Positions 1-10,004 are shown, counted from the stretch's first letter. The stretch is DNA of 64,000 bases from Methylobacterium gnaphalii (GCF_007992215.1 NZ_BJZV01000014.1:1-64000), one strand, 5' to 3'. A program made the numbers and translations. Notes: a model not told the origin generated them from the sequence alone.

Positions 1-32
1 CCCTCACCACATCATCGACAGGGGACGTTGAG

Positions 33-50
33 GGGCGGGCCCTCCCGCCC
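33..50 (+). promoter_or_regulatory. Hairpin in the rpsJ leader
   Basis: A perfect 7-bp GC stem (GGGCGGG, loop CCCT, CCCGCCC) lies about 30 nt before the rpsJ start. It has no T tract, so it does not look like a standard terminator. It may be part of the S10-operon leader or lie at the end of the upstream gene, which in this phylum is usually tuf and is outside the window. The role is inferred only from position. Confidence 0.35.
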
Positions 51-80
51 GCTCTTCACGTTTCCGCCGAGGTTCAGGTT

Positions 81-389
81 ATGACCGGTCAGAATATTCG
101 CATTCGCCTCAAGGCGTTCGACCATCGCATCCTCGATGCGTCGACCAAGGAGATCGTTTCGACGGCCAAGCGCACCGGTGCGCAGATCCGTGGTCCGATC
201 CCGCTGCCGACCCACATCGAGAAGTTTACCGTGAACCGCTCGCCGCACATCGACAAGAAGTCGCGCGAACAGTTCGAGATGCGCACGCATAAGCGAGTGC
301 TCGATATTGTCGATCCGACCCCCCAGACCGTGGACGCGCTGATGAAGCTCGACCTCGCCGCTGGCGTGGACGTGGAAATCAAGCTCTAA
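81..389 (+). CDS. rpsJ: 30S ribosomal protein S10
   Basis: S10 sits in the head of the small subunit and also serves as NusE in antitermination. The 102-residue product has the family's usual length. It starts [18 protein letters not shown] and carries the conserved [19 protein letters not shown] stretch near residues 35-53 (the extended loop). A GAGG ribosome-binding sequence lies 8 nt before the ATG. It is the first gene of the S10 operon, followed 49 nt later by rplC. Nothing in it is unusual. Confidence 0.98.
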   Translation: MTGQNIRIRLKAFDHRILDASTKEIVSTAKRTGAQIRGPIPLPTHIEKFTVNRSPHIDKKSREQFEMRTHKRVLDIVDPTPQTVDALMKLDLAAGVDVEIKL

Positions 390-438
390 GTCCCGCGGGA
401 TTTAGGGCTTCAGCGATCAACGCGCGAGGGAGAGACCT

Positions 439-1179
439 ATGCGCTCAGGCGTCATTGCACGAAAGGTCGGCATGACCCGCGTCTTCACCGACGCAGGCGA
501 GCACGTGCCGGTTACCGTGCTTCAAATCGATCAGTGCCAGGTCGTGGCACACCGCACGACCGAACGGGACGGCTACGTCGCCCTCCAGGTCGGCGTGGGC
601 AAGGCCAAGGTGAAGAACGTGTCGGCTGCCGAACGCGGCCGGTTCGCGGTCGCCAAAGTCGAGCCGAAGCAGAAGCTCGCCGAGTTCCGCGTCAGCGAGG
701 ACTCCATGATCCCGGTCGGTGCCGAGATCACTGCGGATCACTTCATCCCGGGTCAGTTCGTCGACGTGACGGGCACCACCACGGGTAAGGGTTTCGCCGG
801 TGGTATGAAGCGCTGGAACTTCGGTGGTCTACGCGCCACTCACGGCGTGTCCGTGTCGCACCGTTCGATCGGATCGACCGGCGGCCGTCAGGATCCGGGC
901 AAGACCTTCAAGAACAAGAAGATGCCCGGTCACATGGGCGTCGAGCGTGTCACCACGCAGAACCTCAAGGTCGTGCGCATCGATCCCGATCGCGGCCTGA
1001 TCCTCGTCGAAGGGGCCGTTCCCGGCGTTGCCGGCGGCTGGATCCAGGTTCGCGACGCGGTCAAGCGCAAGCTGCCCGCCGAGGTGCCGCATCCTGGCAA
1101 GTTCCGTGAGAACGGTTCGAATGGTTCGGCTTCGAACGAAGCGCCCGCTGAGGCGCCCGCAGCCGAGGAGAACGCGTGA
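439..1179 (+). CDS. rplC: 50S ribosomal protein L3
   Basis: L3 is an early-assembly large-subunit protein whose long loop reaches the peptidyl-transferase centre. The 246-residue product starts [16 protein letters not shown] and has the signature [15 protein letters not shown] and the [20 protein letters not shown] loop near residues 115-165. The loop's glutamine, the usual PrmB methylation site, is present. The last ~30 residues form an Ala/Glu/Asn-rich tail beyond the normal ~210-residue core. The start follows GAGGGAGAG. Its TGA overlaps the rplD ATG by one base, indicating translational coupling. Confidence 0.98.
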   Translation: MRSGVIARKVGMTRVFTDAGEHVPVTVLQIDQCQVVAHRTTERDGYVALQVGVGKAKVKNVSAAERGRFAVAKVEPKQKLAEFRVSEDSMIPVGAEITADHFIPGQFVDVTGTTTGKGFAGGMKRWNFGGLRATHGVSVSHRSIGSTGGRQDPGKTFKNKKMPGHMGVERVTTQNLKVVRIDPDRGLILVEGAVPGVAGGWIQVRDAVKRKLPAEVPHPGKFRENGSNGSASNEAPAEAPAAEENA

Positions 1180-1799
1180 TGAAGCTCGATATCACCACGC
1201 TCGATGGGTCCTCCGCAGGCTCGGTCGAGCTCAACGAGACCATTTTCGGCCTTGAGCCCCGCGCCGATCTTCTGCAGCGCATGGTCCGCTACCAGCTCGC
1301 CAAGCGGCGTGCCGGCACCCATGCCGTCAAGAACCGCTCGGACATCGATCGGTCGACCAAGAAGATCTATAAGCAGAAGGGCACCGGTAACGCCCGCCAC
1401 GGCGCCGCTTCCGCCCCGCAGTTCCGCGGTGGTGGACGTGCGTTCGGCCCGGTGGTGCGTGACCACGGCCACGACCTCCCCAAGAAGGTCCGTGCGCTGG
1501 CCCTGAAGCATGCGCTCTCCGCCAAGGCCAAGGCCTCGACCCTAATCGTCGTCGACGACATCAAGGTCGATAGCCACAAGACCAAGGCCATGGTCGAGCG
1601 CTTCGGCAAGCTCGGCTGGTCGAGCGCCCTGATCATCGGCGGTGCCGAGGTCGACGAGAATTTCGGCCGCGCCGCCCGCGCCGTGCCGAAGATCGACGTA
1701 CTGCCCGTGCAGGGCATCAACGTCTACGACATCCTGCGCCGTGACACCCTCGTCCTGACGAAGGCCGCGGTCGATGCGCTGGAGGAGCGTTTCAAATGA
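1179..1799 (+). CDS. rplD: 50S ribosomal protein L4
   Basis: L4 lines the polypeptide exit tunnel; in enterobacteria it also represses the S10 operon. The product is 206 residues, the usual size. It has the conserved [20 protein letters not shown] and GTGNARHG segments (residues ~47-75) and the [20 protein letters not shown] segment near 90. I chose the ATG at 1179, which overlaps the rplC stop as TGATG, over an in-frame GTG three bases upstream, because MKLDI matches the family start. It overlaps rplW by 4 nt. Whether L4 autoregulates here cannot be seen. Confidence 0.97.
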   Translation: MKLDITTLDGSSAGSVELNETIFGLEPRADLLQRMVRYQLAKRRAGTHAVKNRSDIDRSTKKIYKQKGTGNARHGAASAPQFRGGGRAFGPVVRDHGHDLPKKVRALALKHALSAKAKASTLIVVDDIKVDSHKTKAMVERFGKLGWSSALIIGGAEVDENFGRAARAVPKIDVLPVQGINVYDILRRDTLVLTKAAVDALEERFK

Positions 1800-2092
1800 G
1801 TGCCGATCCGCGCCACTACGACGTCATCGTCTCCCCGGTCATCACCGAGAAGGCAACGAACCTCACCGAGCAGAACAAGGTCGTCTTCCGGGTCGCCCCG
1901 AAGGCTACCAAGCCGCAGATCAAGGAAGCGGTCGAGAAGCTGTTCGACGTCAAGGTGACCGGCGTGAACACGCTCGTCACCAAGGGCAAGAAGAAGTTCT
2001 TCCGCGGCCAACGCGGTCAGCGGTCCGACGTGAAGAAGGCGATCATCACCCTCGCCGAGGGTGACACGATCGACGTCACGACCGGCCTCTGA
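1796..2092 (+). CDS. rplW: 50S ribosomal protein L23
   Basis: L23 lies at the tunnel exit and is the docking site for trigger factor and the signal recognition particle. The 98-residue product contains [17 protein letters not shown] and [18 protein letters not shown], both typical of the family, and ends in [15 protein letters not shown]. It is of normal length. The ATGA overlap with rplD suggests coupled translation. The SRP gene ffh lies about 18 kb downstream in this same window. Confidence 0.98.
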   Translation: MSADPRHYDVIVSPVITEKATNLTEQNKVVFRVAPKATKPQIKEAVEKLFDVKVTGVNTLVTKGKKKFFRGQRGQRSDVKKAIITLAEGDTIDVTTGL

Positions 2093-2118
2093 GAACACGA
2101 TAGTCTAGGATCAAGCCG

Positions 2119-2955
2119 ATGGCCTTGAAGACATTCAAACCGGTCACGCCGAGCCTTCGCCAGCTCGTGCTCGTCGACCGCCGTGAGCTCTACAAGGGCA
2201 AGCCGGTGAAGAAGCTGACCGAGGGCAAGTCGTCCTCGGGTGGCCGTAATAACCTCGGTCGCGTGACCGTCCGCTTCCGCGGCGGTGGTCACAAGCGCAC
2301 CCTGCGCAACGTCGACTTCAAGCGTCGCGAAAACCTCGGCCAGACGGCGACCGTGGAGCGGATCGAGTACGATCCCAACCGCACCGCCTTCATCGCGCTG
2401 ATCGCGTTCGAGGATGGCAAGCAGGCCTACATCCTGGCCCCGCAGCGCCTCTCTGCTGGCGACAAGGTCGTCGCCGGTGAGAACGTTGACATCAAGCCGG
2501 GCAATGCCGGGCCGATCGGCAATATGCCGGTGGGCACGATCGTCCACAACATCGAGCTGAAGATCGGCAAGGGCGGCGCAATCGCCCGCTCCGCCGGCAA
2601 CTACGCTCAGATCGTCGGACGTGACCAGGGCTACGTCACGCTGCGCCTGAACTCGGGCGAGCAGCGCCTGGTGCACGGCCAGTGCTTCGCGAGCGTCGGT
2701 GCGGTCTCGAACCCGGACCACATGAACATCTCGCTCGGCAAGGCTGGCCGCAACCGCTGGCTCGGCAAGCGTCCTCATAACCGCGGCGTGGCGATGAACC
2801 CCGTCGATCACCCGCATGGCGGCGGCGAGGGTCGTACCTCGGGCGGCCGCAACCCGGTCACGCCCTGGGGTGTGCCCACCAAGGGGAAGAAGACCCGGTC
2901 CAACAAGCGGACCGACACCTTCATCCTGTCCAGCCGTCATAACCGTAAGAAGTAA
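2119..2955 (+). CDS. rplB: 50S ribosomal protein L2
   Basis: L2 is a conserved 23S-binding protein needed for subunit association and peptidyl transfer. The 278-residue product is full length: it has an N-terminal OB-like domain, then the SH3-like domain with [13 protein letters not shown], and the catalytic-region signature [18 protein letters not shown] near residues 225-243, including the invariant histidine. An AGGA lies upstream of the ATG. It is followed by rpsS after 5 nt. Confidence 0.98.
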   Translation: MALKTFKPVTPSLRQLVLVDRRELYKGKPVKKLTEGKSSSGGRNNLGRVTVRFRGGGHKRTLRNVDFKRRENLGQTATVERIEYDPNRTAFIALIAFEDGKQAYILAPQRLSAGDKVVAGENVDIKPGNAGPIGNMPVGTIVHNIELKIGKGGAIARSAGNYAQIVGRDQGYVTLRLNSGEQRLVHGQCFASVGAVSNPDHMNISLGKAGRNRWLGKRPHNRGVAMNPVDHPHGGGEGRTSGGRNPVTPWGVPTKGKKTRSNKRTDTFILSSRHNRKK

Positions 2956-2960
2956 TCGCC

Positions 2961-3239
2961 ATGGCACGCTCCCTCTGGAAGGGGCCGTTCGTCGACGGCT
3001 ACCTCCTCAAGAAAGCCGACGCCGCCCGCGGCTCCAGCCGCAACGAGGTCGTCAAGATCTGGAGCCGCCGCTCCACGATCCTCCCGCAGTTCGTTGGCAT
3101 CACCTTCGGTGTGCACAATGGACAGAAGCACATCCCGGTCTACGTCACCGAGGAAATGGTCGGTCACAAGTTCGGCGAGTTCTCGCCGACCCGCACCTTC
3201 CCCGGCCATGCGGCCGACAAGAAGGCGAAGAGGCGCTAA
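2961..3239 (+). CDS. rpsS: 30S ribosomal protein S19
   Basis: S19 forms a complex with S13 in the head of the small subunit, close to the A-site tRNA. The 92-residue product starts [16 protein letters not shown] and contains [25 protein letters not shown] (read in parts), closing with [12 protein letters not shown] near residue 75, all standard signatures. Only one base separates its stop from the rplV ATG. Confidence 0.98.
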   Translation: MARSLWKGPFVDGYLLKKADAARGSSRNEVVKIWSRRSTILPQFVGITFGVHNGQKHIPVYVTEEMVGHKFGEFSPTRTFPGHAADKKAKRR

Positions 3240-3240
3240 G

Positions 3241-3624
3241 ATGGGCAAGGCTGCCACCCCCCGCGCGCTCCCCGAGAACGAGGCGAAGGCCGTCGCGCGC
3301 ATGCTGCGCGTGTCGCCCCAGAAGCTGAATCTCGTGGCGCAGCTGATCCGCGGCAAGAAGGTCGATACGGCGCTCGCCGATCTTCAGTTCTCCCGCAAGC
3401 GTATCGCCGTCGAGGTCAAGAAGTGCCTCGAGAGCGCGATCGCCAATGCAGAGAACAACCACGACCTGGACGTGGACGACCTCGTCGTCTCCCAGGCTTT
3501 CGTGGGCAAGGCGCTCGTTCTCAAGCGTTTCCACGCCCGTGCCCGCGGCCGCGGCGCGCGCATCCTGAAGCCCTTCGCGAACCTCACGATCGTGGTTCGC
3601 GAAGTGCGCGCTGAAGCGGCCTGA
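3241..3624 (+). CDS. rplV: 50S ribosomal protein L22
   Basis: L22 lines the exit tunnel with a long beta hairpin and contributes to the macrolide-sensitive constriction. I start it at the ATG at 3241, directly after the rpsS stop, giving 127 residues; the frame stays open further upstream but that part overlaps rpsS and is not L22. [20 protein letters not shown] and the hairpin region [18 protein letters not shown] (about residues 97-115) are recognisable. A strong SD for rpsC begins at its 3' end. Confidence 0.97.
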   Translation: MGKAATPRALPENEAKAVARMLRVSPQKLNLVAQLIRGKKVDTALADLQFSRKRIAVEVKKCLESAIANAENNHDLDVDDLVVSQAFVGKALVLKRFHARARGRGARILKPFANLTIVVREVRAEAA

Positions 3625-3634
3625 GGAGGACTCC

Positions 3635-4381
3635 ATGGGTCAGAAAATCAATCCGATCGGCCTGCGTCTCGGCATCAACCGGACCTGGGAATCCCGCTGG
3701 TTCGCCGGCAAGGGCGAGTACGCCAAGCTCATGCATGAGGACGTTGCGATCCGCGCCGCTCTCATGAAGCAGCTGAAGCAGGCCGCCGTCTCCAAGATCG
3801 TGATCGAGCGTCCGCACCGGAAGTGCCGCGTCACGATCCACTCGGGTCGTCCGGGCGTGGTGATCGGCAAGAAGGGTGCGGATATCGAGAAGCTGCGCAA
3901 GCTCGTCGGCTCGATGACCAAGGCCGATGTGACGATCAACATCGTCGAGGTGCGCAAGCCCGAGATCGACGCCACCCTGGTGGCCGACTCGATTGCTCAG
4001 CAGCTCGAGCGCCGCGTTGCCTTCCGTCGTGCCATGAAGCGCGCCGTCCAGTCGGCGATGCGTCTCGGTGCTGAAGGCATCCGCATCAACTGCGCTGGCC
4101 GTCTCGGTGGCGCAGAGATCGCACGCACGGAATGGTACCGCGAGGGCCGCGTTCCGCTGCACACGCTGCGGGCCGACGTCGATTACGGCGTTGCCACCGC
4201 GTTCACCACCTATGGGACCTGCGGTATCAAGGTTTGGGTGTTCAAGGGCGAAATCCTCGAGCACGACCCGATGGCCCAGGACAAGAAGGCCCAGGAAGAG
4301 GGCGGCCGCTCCGGCGGGCGTCGCGAGCGTGACGGCGATGACCGTGGTGGCCGTGGCCGCCGCGAGCCGGCTCACGCCTGA
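3635..4381 (+). CDS. rpsC: 30S ribosomal protein S3
   Basis: S3 forms part of the mRNA entry channel and helicase. The 248-residue product begins [20 protein letters not shown]. It has a KH-type domain with [18 protein letters not shown] near residues 70-87 and a C-terminal domain with [20 protein letters not shown]. The last ~35 residues are a Gly/Arg/Asp-rich tail not needed for the fold. The start follows GAGGAGG at ideal spacing. Confidence 0.98.
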   Translation: MGQKINPIGLRLGINRTWESRWFAGKGEYAKLMHEDVAIRAALMKQLKQAAVSKIVIERPHRKCRVTIHSGRPGVVIGKKGADIEKLRKLVGSMTKADVTINIVEVRKPEIDATLVADSIAQQLERRVAFRRAMKRAVQSAMRLGAEGIRINCAGRLGGAEIARTEWYREGRVPLHTLRADVDYGVATAFTTYGTCGIKVWVFKGEILEHDPMAQDKKAQEEGGRSGGRRERDGDDRGGRGRREPAHA

Positions 4382-4414
4382 TCGCCCGAGGCCAGGAGAG
4401 TTTGAGAGGCTGCC

Positions 4415-4828
4415 ATGCTGCAACCCAAGAAGACCAAGTTCCGTAAGCAGTTCAAGGGGCGCATCCATGGCGCGGCCAAGGGCGGTTTTGACCTGAACTT
4501 CGGCACGTTCGGCCTCAAGGCCGTCGAGCCGGAGCGTGTCACCGCACGCCAGATCGAGGCGGCCCGCCGCGCGATCACCCGCGAGATGAAGCGTCAGGGC
4601 CGTGTCTGGATCCGGGTGTTTCCGGACGTTCCAGTCACCGCCAAGCCCACCGAGGTCCGCATGGGCTCCGGTAAGGGTGCTCCCGAGTATTGGGCGGCCC
4701 GCGTCCATCCGGGTCGCATCATGTTCGAAGTGGACGGCGTCGCCGAGATGGTTGCCCGCGAGGCCCTGCGCCTCGGAGCGGCCAAGCTGTCGGTGCGCAC
4801 CCGCATCATCGCCCGCATCGCCGACTGA
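4415..4828 (+). CDS. rplP: 50S ribosomal protein L16
   Basis: L16 binds 23S rRNA near the A-site tRNA elbow and is added late in assembly. The 137-residue product has the standard length, starting [19 protein letters not shown] and containing the signature [21 protein letters not shown] and [19 protein letters not shown]. The GMGSGKGxPE-like core, with the conserved arginine of the hydroxylated loop region, is intact. It is 14 nt from rpmC, behind a GAGGGGAGGGGA purine tract that serves as the next SD. Confidence 0.97.
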   Translation: MLQPKKTKFRKQFKGRIHGAAKGGFDLNFGTFGLKAVEPERVTARQIEAARRAITREMKRQGRVWIRVFPDVPVTAKPTEVRMGSGKGAPEYWAARVHPGRIMFEVDGVAEMVAREALRLGAAKLSVRTRIIARIAD

Positions 4829-4842
4829 GAGGGGAGGGGATC

Positions 4843-5061
4843 ATGAAGTCATCACAGAGACTGTCGGATCTGCGCGCCCTGTCGCCGGATCAACTGAGCG
4901 ACGAGCTCGTCAACCTGAAGAAGGAGCAGTTCAACCTGCGCTTCCAGGGTGCCACGGGCCAGCTCGAGAACGTCGCCCGCGTCCGTGAGGTCCGCCGCGA
5001 CATCGCCCGCGTCCGTACGCTTCAGCGTCAGAAGACGCTGGCGTCGTCGGCGCAAGGCTAA
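4843..5061 (+). CDS. rpmC: 50S ribosomal protein L29
   Basis: L29 is a small helical protein next to L23 at the exit tunnel. I place the start at ATG 4843 after a GGGGAGGGGA purine tract, giving 72 residues; the longer open frame overlaps rplP and is not real. [20 protein letters not shown] and [16 protein letters not shown] are typical of the family. rpsQ begins 12 nt downstream. Confidence 0.96.
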   Translation: MKSSQRLSDLRALSPDQLSDELVNLKKEQFNLRFQGATGQLENVARVREVRRDIARVRTLQRQKTLASSAQG

Positions 5062-5073
5062 GGAGTTCAGACT

Positions 5074-5346
5074 ATGCCGAAGCGCGTGCTGCAGGGCACT
5101 GTCATCAGCGACAAGACCGACAAGACCATCACGGTGAAGGTGGAGCGCCGCTACACCCACCCCGTGATGAAGAAGACGGTGCGCCGCTCGAAGCACTATC
5201 ACGCCCACGACGAGAACAACGTCGCCAAGACGGGCCAGACCGTGTTCATCGAGGAGTCGCGTCCCTTCTCGAAGACCAAGACCTGGAAGCTGGTCGAGGA
5301 TCAGGCTGCCGCAGCGGAAGCCGCAGGTCAGGCGCCCGCCGCCTGA
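5074..5346 (+). CDS. rpsQ: 30S ribosomal protein S17
   Basis: S17 binds 16S helix 11 early in 30S assembly. The 90-residue product begins [19 protein letters not shown] and contains [20 protein letters not shown] and [15 protein letters not shown], the typical OB fold. A short Ala-rich tail extends the C terminus. It is the last gene of the S10 segment; the next ribosomal gene is 253 nt away, unlike the tight spacing before it. Confidence 0.97.
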   Translation: MPKRVLQGTVISDKTDKTITVKVERRYTHPVMKKTVRRSKHYHAHDENNVAKTGQTVFIEESRPFSKTKTWKLVEDQAAAAEAAGQAPAA

Positions 5347-5599
5347 GGACCGCTCCCGAGAGGTCGATCGACATCTGGCCTCTTGCATCGACGGTCGGCA
5401 CGTAGTATCGCGCCGACCTTCGCAGACATTCCGTGAGGGTGTTCGCACCTTCACATGACCGCGGTGACCGCGCCGGCGTTTCCAACGCCGATTGCGCGGT
5501 CCGTTACATTCGGGGACCTCAGATCCCCATCAGGCGTCGTCCGCCGGACAATACCGTCCGTGTGCGGATACCCGCCCGAAACAAGGAAAGGTCACTTCC
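5347..5599 (+). promoter_or_regulatory. Long rpsQ-rplN gap, probable start of the spc operon
   Basis: This 253-nt gap separates the S10 and spc segments, while the genes on both sides are nearly contiguous. It holds a GGCGTT-TCC-AACGCC hairpin near 5475-5495 and other GC-rich inverted repeats, but no credible ORF. A promoter or leader for spc is the natural reading, yet I see no convincing -35/-10 pair and no clear terminator. Confidence 0.45.
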
Positions 5600-5968
5600 G
5601 TGATCCAGATGCAGACGAATCTGGACGTCGCTGACAACTCTGGTGCGCGTCGTGTGATGTGCATCAAGGTGCTCGGCGGGTCGAAGCGTAAATATGCCGG
5701 CGTCGGCGACATCATCGTCGTTTCCGTCAAGGAAGCGATTCCGCGCGGCCGCGTGAAGAAGGGCGACGTCATGAAGGCGGTCGTCGTTCGTACGGCCAAG
5801 GCCGTGAAGCGCGTCGATGGATCCGTGATCCGCTTCGACAAAAACGCTGCCGTTCTGATCAACAATCAGAAGGAGCCGGTCGGCACCCGTATCTTCGGAC
5901 CCGTGCCGCGCGAGCTTCGCGCACGCAATCACATGAAGATCATCTCGCTCGCTCCGGAGGTGCTGTGA
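5600..5968 (+). CDS. rplN: 50S ribosomal protein L14
   Basis: L14 contacts 16S rRNA in an intersubunit bridge. I use the GTG at 5600, which gives the canonical start [19 protein letters not shown] and 122 residues, the invariant family length; the AAGGAAAGG 8-15 nt upstream supports it. The signature [18 protein letters not shown] and [20 protein letters not shown] are present. The stop overlaps the rplX start (TGATG). First gene of the spc segment. Confidence 0.97.
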   Translation: MIQMQTNLDVADNSGARRVMCIKVLGGSKRKYAGVGDIIVVSVKEAIPRGRVKKGDVMKAVVVRTAKAVKRVDGSVIRFDKNAAVLINNQKEPVGTRIFGPVPRELRARNHMKIISLAPEVL

Positions 5969-6285
5969 TGGCTGCGAAGATCAAGAAGGGCGACAAGGTC
6001 GTCGTTCTCACCGGCCGCGACGAGGGTCGCTCGGGTGAGGTCATTCAGGTGCTTCCGAAGGAGAATCGCGCGTTCGTTCGCGGTGTGAACCTGGTCAAGA
6101 AGCACCAGAAGCAGACGCAGAACCAGGAAGGCGGGATCATCTCCAAGGAGGCCGCCATCCATCTTTCCAACATCGCGATTGCCGACCCCAAGGACGGCAA
6201 GCCTACGCGCGTTGGTTTCCGTATTCTCGATGACGGCCGCAAGGTCCGCTTCGCCAAGCGCTCGGGGGATCTGATCGATGGCTGA
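5968..6285 (+). CDS. rplX: 50S ribosomal protein L24
   Basis: L24 is an assembly-initiator protein with a KOW motif. The ATG at 5968 gives 105 residues starting [20 protein letters not shown], with the KOW core [20 protein letters not shown] and NLVKKHQK following. An in-frame GTG three bases earlier exists but is less likely. The end overlaps rplE by 8 nt, an unusually long overlap that implies reinitiation or coupling. Confidence 0.97.
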   Translation: MAAKIKKGDKVVVLTGRDEGRSGEVIQVLPKENRAFVRGVNLVKKHQKQTQNQEGGIISKEAAIHLSNIAIADPKDGKPTRVGFRILDDGRKVRFAKRSGDLIDG

Positions 6286-6928
6286 CGCTAAGAAGTCTGC
6301 AAAGGCCCCGAAGGACGCCGGTCAGGCGGACGAGGCCCAGACCGTGAATGGGGGCAGCGCCAAGCGCGGTGCGAGTGCCGACGGCTACACCCCGCGGATG
6401 CGCAAGCATTACGACGAGGTCGTGCGCCAGAAGCTCATCGAGCAGTTCGGCTACAAGAACCCGATGGAAGTGCCGCAGATCGAGAAGATCGTCATTAACA
6501 TGGGCGTCGGCGAATCCACCGCGGATTCGAAGAAGGCGACCGTTGCTGCCGGCGACCTCGCACTGATCGCCGGTCAGAAGCCGGTGATCACCCGGGCCCG
6601 CAAGGCCATCGCGACCTTCAAGGTCCGCGAGGGTATGCCGATCGGCTGCAAGGTCACGCTCCGCAAGGCGCGGATGTACGAGTTCATGGATCGCCTGGTT
6701 ACGATCGCGCTCCCGCGCGTCCGCGACTTCCGCGGCCTGAACCCGCGTTCCTTCGACGGCCGCGGCAACTACGCCATGGGCCTCAAGGAGCACCTCGTGT
6801 TCCCGGAAATCTCCTACGACAAGGCGGAGCAGACCTGGGGCATGGACATCGTCGTTCAGACGAGTGCCAAGACCGACGAAGAGGCCAAGGCCCTTCTCGC
6901 CCACTTCAAGTTCCCGTTCCGGCAGTGA
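6278..6928 (+). CDS. rplE: 50S ribosomal protein L5 with an N-terminal extension
   Basis: L5 binds 5S rRNA and contacts the P-site tRNA. The core begins near residue 37 ([17 protein letters not shown]) and includes [12 protein letters not shown], the [17 protein letters not shown] region and [19 protein letters not shown]. The total is 216 residues against about 180 in most bacteria; the first ~36 are Lys/Ala/Gly-rich and probably disordered. The ATG overlaps rplX. No good alternative ATG occurs at the core start, so the extension is likely translated. Confidence 0.96.
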   Translation: MADAKKSAKAPKDAGQADEAQTVNGGSAKRGASADGYTPRMRKHYDEVVRQKLIEQFGYKNPMEVPQIEKIVINMGVGESTADSKKATVAAGDLALIAGQKPVITRARKAIATFKVREGMPIGCKVTLRKARMYEFMDRLVTIALPRVRDFRGLNPRSFDGRGNYAMGLKEHLVFPEISYDKAEQTWGMDIVVQTSAKTDEEAKALLAHFKFPFRQ

Positions 6929-6967
6929 GCCCTCGGGCTCATACGCGGACACTGGAGATAGACAGAC

Positions 6968-7273
6968 ATGGCTAAAACAAGCTCAGTCGAAAAGAACAAC
7001 CGCCGCAAAGCGCTGGTCAAGCGCTTCGCTGCCAAGCGCAAGGCGCTGCTGGCGACGGCGAACGACACCTCGCTCGAGATGGAGCAGCGCTTCGAGGCAC
7101 GGCTCAAGCTCGCCGAGCTGCCGCGCAACTCGTCGCCGACCCGCATTCGCAATCGTTGCGAAGTCACCGGGCGCCCCCGCGCCTATTACCGCAAGCTCGG
7201 TATGTCCCGTATCGCCCTGCGTGAGCTCGGCAATAAGGGCCTGATCCCGGGTCTCGTGAAGTCCAGCTGGTAA
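6968..7273 (+). CDS. rpsN: 30S ribosomal protein S14, long zinc-independent form
   Basis: S14 is a head protein of the small subunit. The 101-residue product is the long form without the CxxC zinc motifs of the short type; only one cysteine ([21 protein letters not shown], read in parts) is present near residue 65. The start [19 protein letters not shown] fits the family. It lies 39 nt after rplE and 12 nt before rpsH. Confidence 0.97.
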   Translation: MAKTSSVEKNNRRKALVKRFAAKRKALLATANDTSLEMEQRFEARLKLAELPRNSSPTRIRNRCEVTGRPRAYYRKLGMSRIALRELGNKGLIPGLVKSSW

Positions 7274-7285
7274 GGGGGAGCCACC

Positions 7286-7681
7286 ATGGTCAACGATCCC
7301 GTGGGTGATATGCTCACCCGCATCCGCAACGGTCAGCTCCGGCGCCGCAACGTCGTCCAGACGCCAGGCTCGAAGCTCCGCAAGAGCGTTCTCGATGTCC
7401 TCAAGTCCGAGGGCTACATCCGCGACTATTCCGTGAGCGATCTCGGAAACGGCCGCACGGAATTCGCGATCGAGCTGAAGTACTACGATGGCCAGCCGGT
7501 CATCCGCTCGCTTCAGCGCGTGTCGAAGCCCGGCCGTCGCGTCTACTCGTCGGTTGGCGAGCTGCCGCGCGTTGCCGACGGTCTCGGCATCACCATCATC
7601 TCGACCCCGCAGGGCGTCATGGCCGATCACAATGCGCGTGAGCGCAATGTCGGCGGTGAAGTGCTCTGCAAGGTGTTCTGA
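7286..7681 (+). CDS. rpsH: 30S ribosomal protein S8
   Basis: S8 binds the central domain of 16S rRNA and, in E. coli, represses the spc operon. The 131-residue product starts [18 protein letters not shown] and ends with [27 protein letters not shown] (given in parts: the GVMSDxxAR-type signature near residue 112 and the GGEVLCKVF end). GGGGGAG lies before the ATG. Whether it regulates spc here is not visible. Confidence 0.97.
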   Translation: MVNDPVGDMLTRIRNGQLRRRNVVQTPGSKLRKSVLDVLKSEGYIRDYSVSDLGNGRTEFAIELKYYDGQPVIRSLQRVSKPGRRVYSSVGELPRVADGLGITIISTPQGVMADHNARERNVGGEVLCKVF

Positions 7682-7697
7682 TCCGGAGGACAGCCAA

Positions 7698-8231
7698 ATG
7701 TCTCGCGTAGGCAAGAAGCCCGTCCCCGTTCCGTCCGGCGTCACCGCCACGGTCACGGGTCAGACGGTGAAGATGAAGGGTTCGAAGGGCGAACTGGAAT
7801 TCGTGGTTCCGCCCCAGGTCGTCGTCGAGTTCAAGGACGGCGCCGTCTCGGTGCAGCCCAAGGACCAGTCGAAGCAGGCTCGTTCCCTGTGGGGCACCTC
7901 GCGTGCCCAGGTCGCCAATCTCGTGGAGGGTGTGTCGAAGGGCTTCGAGAAGAAGCTCGAGATCACCGGCGTGGGTTACCGCGCAGCGATGTCCGGCAAG
8001 GCCCTCAAGCTGTCGCTCGGCTATAGCCACGACATCGAATACGAGATCCCGGCCGGCATCACGATCGCGACGCCGAAGCCGACGGAGATCACCATCTCGG
8101 GGATCAACCGTCAGCAGGTCGGTCAGGTCGCCGCTGAGATCCGCGAATACCGTGGTCCCGAGCCCTACAAGGGCAAGGGCGTGAAGTACGCGGGCGAGTT
8201 CATCTTCCGCAAGGAAGGCAAGAAGAAGTAA
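7698..8231 (+). CDS. rplF: 50S ribosomal protein L6
   Basis: L6 lies near the GTPase-associated centre. I start at ATG 7698 behind GGAGGA, giving the standard 177 residues from [17 protein letters not shown]; the frame is open further upstream but overlaps rpsH. Both repeated domains are visible, with [20 protein letters not shown] in the middle and [20 protein letters not shown] at the end, the latter being the family signature. Confidence 0.97.
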   Translation: MSRVGKKPVPVPSGVTATVTGQTVKMKGSKGELEFVVPPQVVVEFKDGAVSVQPKDQSKQARSLWGTSRAQVANLVEGVSKGFEKKLEITGVGYRAAMSGKALKLSLGYSHDIEYEIPAGITIATPKPTEITISGINRQQVGQVAAEIREYRGPEPYKGKGVKYAGEFIFRKEGKKK

Positions 8232-8240
8232 GGGGGCGAC

Positions 8241-8603
8241 ATGTCTTCAAAGAACGAAGCCCTCATCAAGCGTAAGGCGCGCGTGCGCCGTGCACTTCGG
8301 GCAGCAGCGAACGGTCGGCCGCGTCTCTCGGTGTTCCGCTCGTCCAAGCAGATCTACGTTCAGGTTATCGACGACGCTGCCGGCAAGACGCTGGCCGCAG
8401 CATCGAGCCTCGACAAGGATCTCAAGAGCGGCTTGAAGACCGGTGCCGACAAGGCAGCGGCCGAGGCCGTTGGCAAGCTCGTCGCTGAGCGCGCCAAGGC
8501 TGCAGGCGTCTCGAAGGTCGTCTTCGACCGCTCGGGCTACATCTTCCACGGCCGCGTCAAGGCTCTTGCCGACGCTGCCCGCGAAGGTGGCCTGGAGTTC
8601 TGA
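8241..8603 (+). CDS. rplR: 50S ribosomal protein L18
   Basis: L18 delivers 5S rRNA to the large subunit together with L5. The 120-residue product has [20 protein letters not shown], a lysine-rich helical middle, and the C-terminal signature [20 protein letters not shown], with AREGGLEF at the end. Normal length. A 101-nt gap to rpsE follows, without a recognisable gene. Confidence 0.97.
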   Translation: MSSKNEALIKRKARVRRALRAAANGRPRLSVFRSSKQIYVQVIDDAAGKTLAAASSLDKDLKSGLKTGADKAAAEAVGKLVAERAKAAGVSKVVFDRSGYIFHGRVKALADAAREGGLEF

Positions 8604-8704
8604 GGCCGCAACGACCCGGGCGAGCGAAGCACGCCCGTCGACTGCAAAGATATCGAGCGAGCGGACCGTTTCGGCCTGCGCCAGTGAGATGAATAGGAAG
8701 AACG

Positions 8705-9292
8705 ATGGCACGTGAACGTGAAGGCGGGGGCCGCGGCCGCCGCGACGACCGCGAGGAGCGCGACAGCGAATTCGTGGACAAGCTCGTCCACATCAACCGC
8801 GTCGCAAAGGTCGTGAAGGGTGGTCGTCGCTTCGGCTTTGCCGCTCTCGTCGTGGTCGGCGACCAGAAGGGTCGCGTCGGCTTCGGCCACGGCAAGGCCC
8901 GTGAGGTGCCGGAAGCCATCCGCAAGGCAACGGAGGCTGCCAAGCGTGGCCTGATCCGTGTGTCGCTGCGTGAGGGCCGCACTCTGCACCACGACGTCAA
9001 CGGACGTCACGGCGCCGGCAAGGTCATTCTGCGCGCTGCACCGCAGGGTACCGGCATCATCGCCGGCGGCCCGATGCGCGCTGTCTTCGAGACGCTCGGG
9101 ATGCAGGACGTGGTAGCGAAGAGCCTCGGCTCCTCGAACCCCTACAACCTAGTCCGTGCGACCTTCGACGCTCTCAAGAACGAGGACAGCCCTCGTTCGG
9201 TCGCCGCCCGTCGTGGCCTCAAGGTGTCCGCGCTTCAGTCGCGCCGCCGCGATGCCGATCCGACGGATACCTCTGAAGCCGCAGTGGCGTAA
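8705..9292 (+). CDS. rpsE: 30S ribosomal protein S5
   Basis: S5 influences decoding accuracy and mRNA unwinding. The 195-residue product has an Arg/Glu-rich N terminus, then the S5 domain [19 protein letters not shown] (residues ~25-44) with [17 protein letters not shown], and a C-terminal domain with [18 protein letters not shown]. The start follows an AGGAAGAACG sequence. Length is slightly above the E. coli protein because of both tails. Confidence 0.97.
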   Translation: MAREREGGGRGRRDDREERDSEFVDKLVHINRVAKVVKGGRRFGFAALVVVGDQKGRVGFGHGKAREVPEAIRKATEAAKRGLIRVSLREGRTLHHDVNGRHGAGKVILRAAPQGTGIIAGGPMRAVFETLGMQDVVAKSLGSSNPYNLVRATFDALKNEDSPRSVAARRGLKVSALQSRRRDADPTDTSEAAVA

Positions 9293-9304
9293 GGGGAGGG
9301 CAGA

Positions 9305-9496
9305 ATGGCTACCAAGACTGTCCGTATCGAGCAGATCGGATCGCCGATCCGCCGCGAAGCCTCTCAGCGCGCGACGCTGATCGGCCTCAAACTGAACAAG
9401 CTCCACCGTGTGTCCGAGCTGGAGGATACCCCCTCCGTTCGCGGCATGATCCGCAAGGTTGCGCACCTCGTGCGCGTCCACGGCGACGTGGCTTGA
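9305..9496 (+). CDS. rpmD: 50S ribosomal protein L30
   Basis: L30 is a small large-subunit protein. The 63-residue product contains [20 protein letters not shown] and LGLNK-like [19 protein letters not shown] with [12 protein letters not shown], all matching the family. A GGGGAGGGC tract precedes the ATG. rplO follows after 10 nt. Confidence 0.96.
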   Translation: MATKTVRIEQIGSPIRREASQRATLIGLKLNKLHRVSELEDTPSVRGMIRKVAHLVRVHGDVA

Positions 9497-9506
9497 GGAG
9501 GGCGCG

Positions 9507-10004
9507 ATGAAGCTCAACGAGATCCACGACAACGAAGGCGCGACCAAGGCCCGCATGCGCGTCGGCCGCGGTATCGGCTCCGGCAAGGGCAAGACTGGCG
9601 GACGTGGCGTGAAGGGTCAGAAGGCCCGCACCGGCGTTTCCATCAAGGGCTTCGAGGGCGGTCAGATGCCGCTGCATCGTCGCCTGCCCAAGCGCGGCTT
9701 CAACAACCTGTACTCGACCGACCTCAACGAGGTGAATGTCGGCCGGGTCCAGGAGGCGATCGACGCGGGCAAGCTCGACAAGGCAGCGACCGTGACGGTT
9801 GCCGCTTTGGTTGAAGCCGGCATCATCAACCGCGCTCGCGACGGTGTGAAGCTGCTCGGCGTCGGCGAGTTGACGACCAAGCTGACCTTCGAGGTCACGC
9901 GCGCTTCCAAGTCCGCCATCGAGGCGGTCGAGAAGGCTGGCGGCTCGGTCACGACCGTCTTCGCCGCAGGCGCAGCTCACCGGGCGACTGTTGCGTCGGC
10001 CTGA
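9507..10004 (+). CDS. rplO: 50S ribosomal protein L15
   Basis: L15 is a late-assembly large-subunit protein. The ATG at 9507 after GAGGAGGGCG gives 165 residues beginning [20 protein letters not shown]; upstream in-frame codons overlap rpm[21 protein letters not shown] and [17 protein letters not shown] are the Gly/Arg-rich 23S-binding segments. The C-terminal domain carries the L15e/L18e-type [16 protein letters not shown]. Confidence 0.97.
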   Translation: MKLNEIHDNEGATKARMRVGRGIGSGKGKTGGRGVKGQKARTGVSIKGFEGGQMPLHRRLPKRGFNNLYSTDLNEVNVGRVQEAIDAGKLDKAATVTVAALVEAGIINRARDGVKLLGVGELTTKLTFEVTRASKSAIEAVEKAGGSVTTVFAAGAAHRATVASA

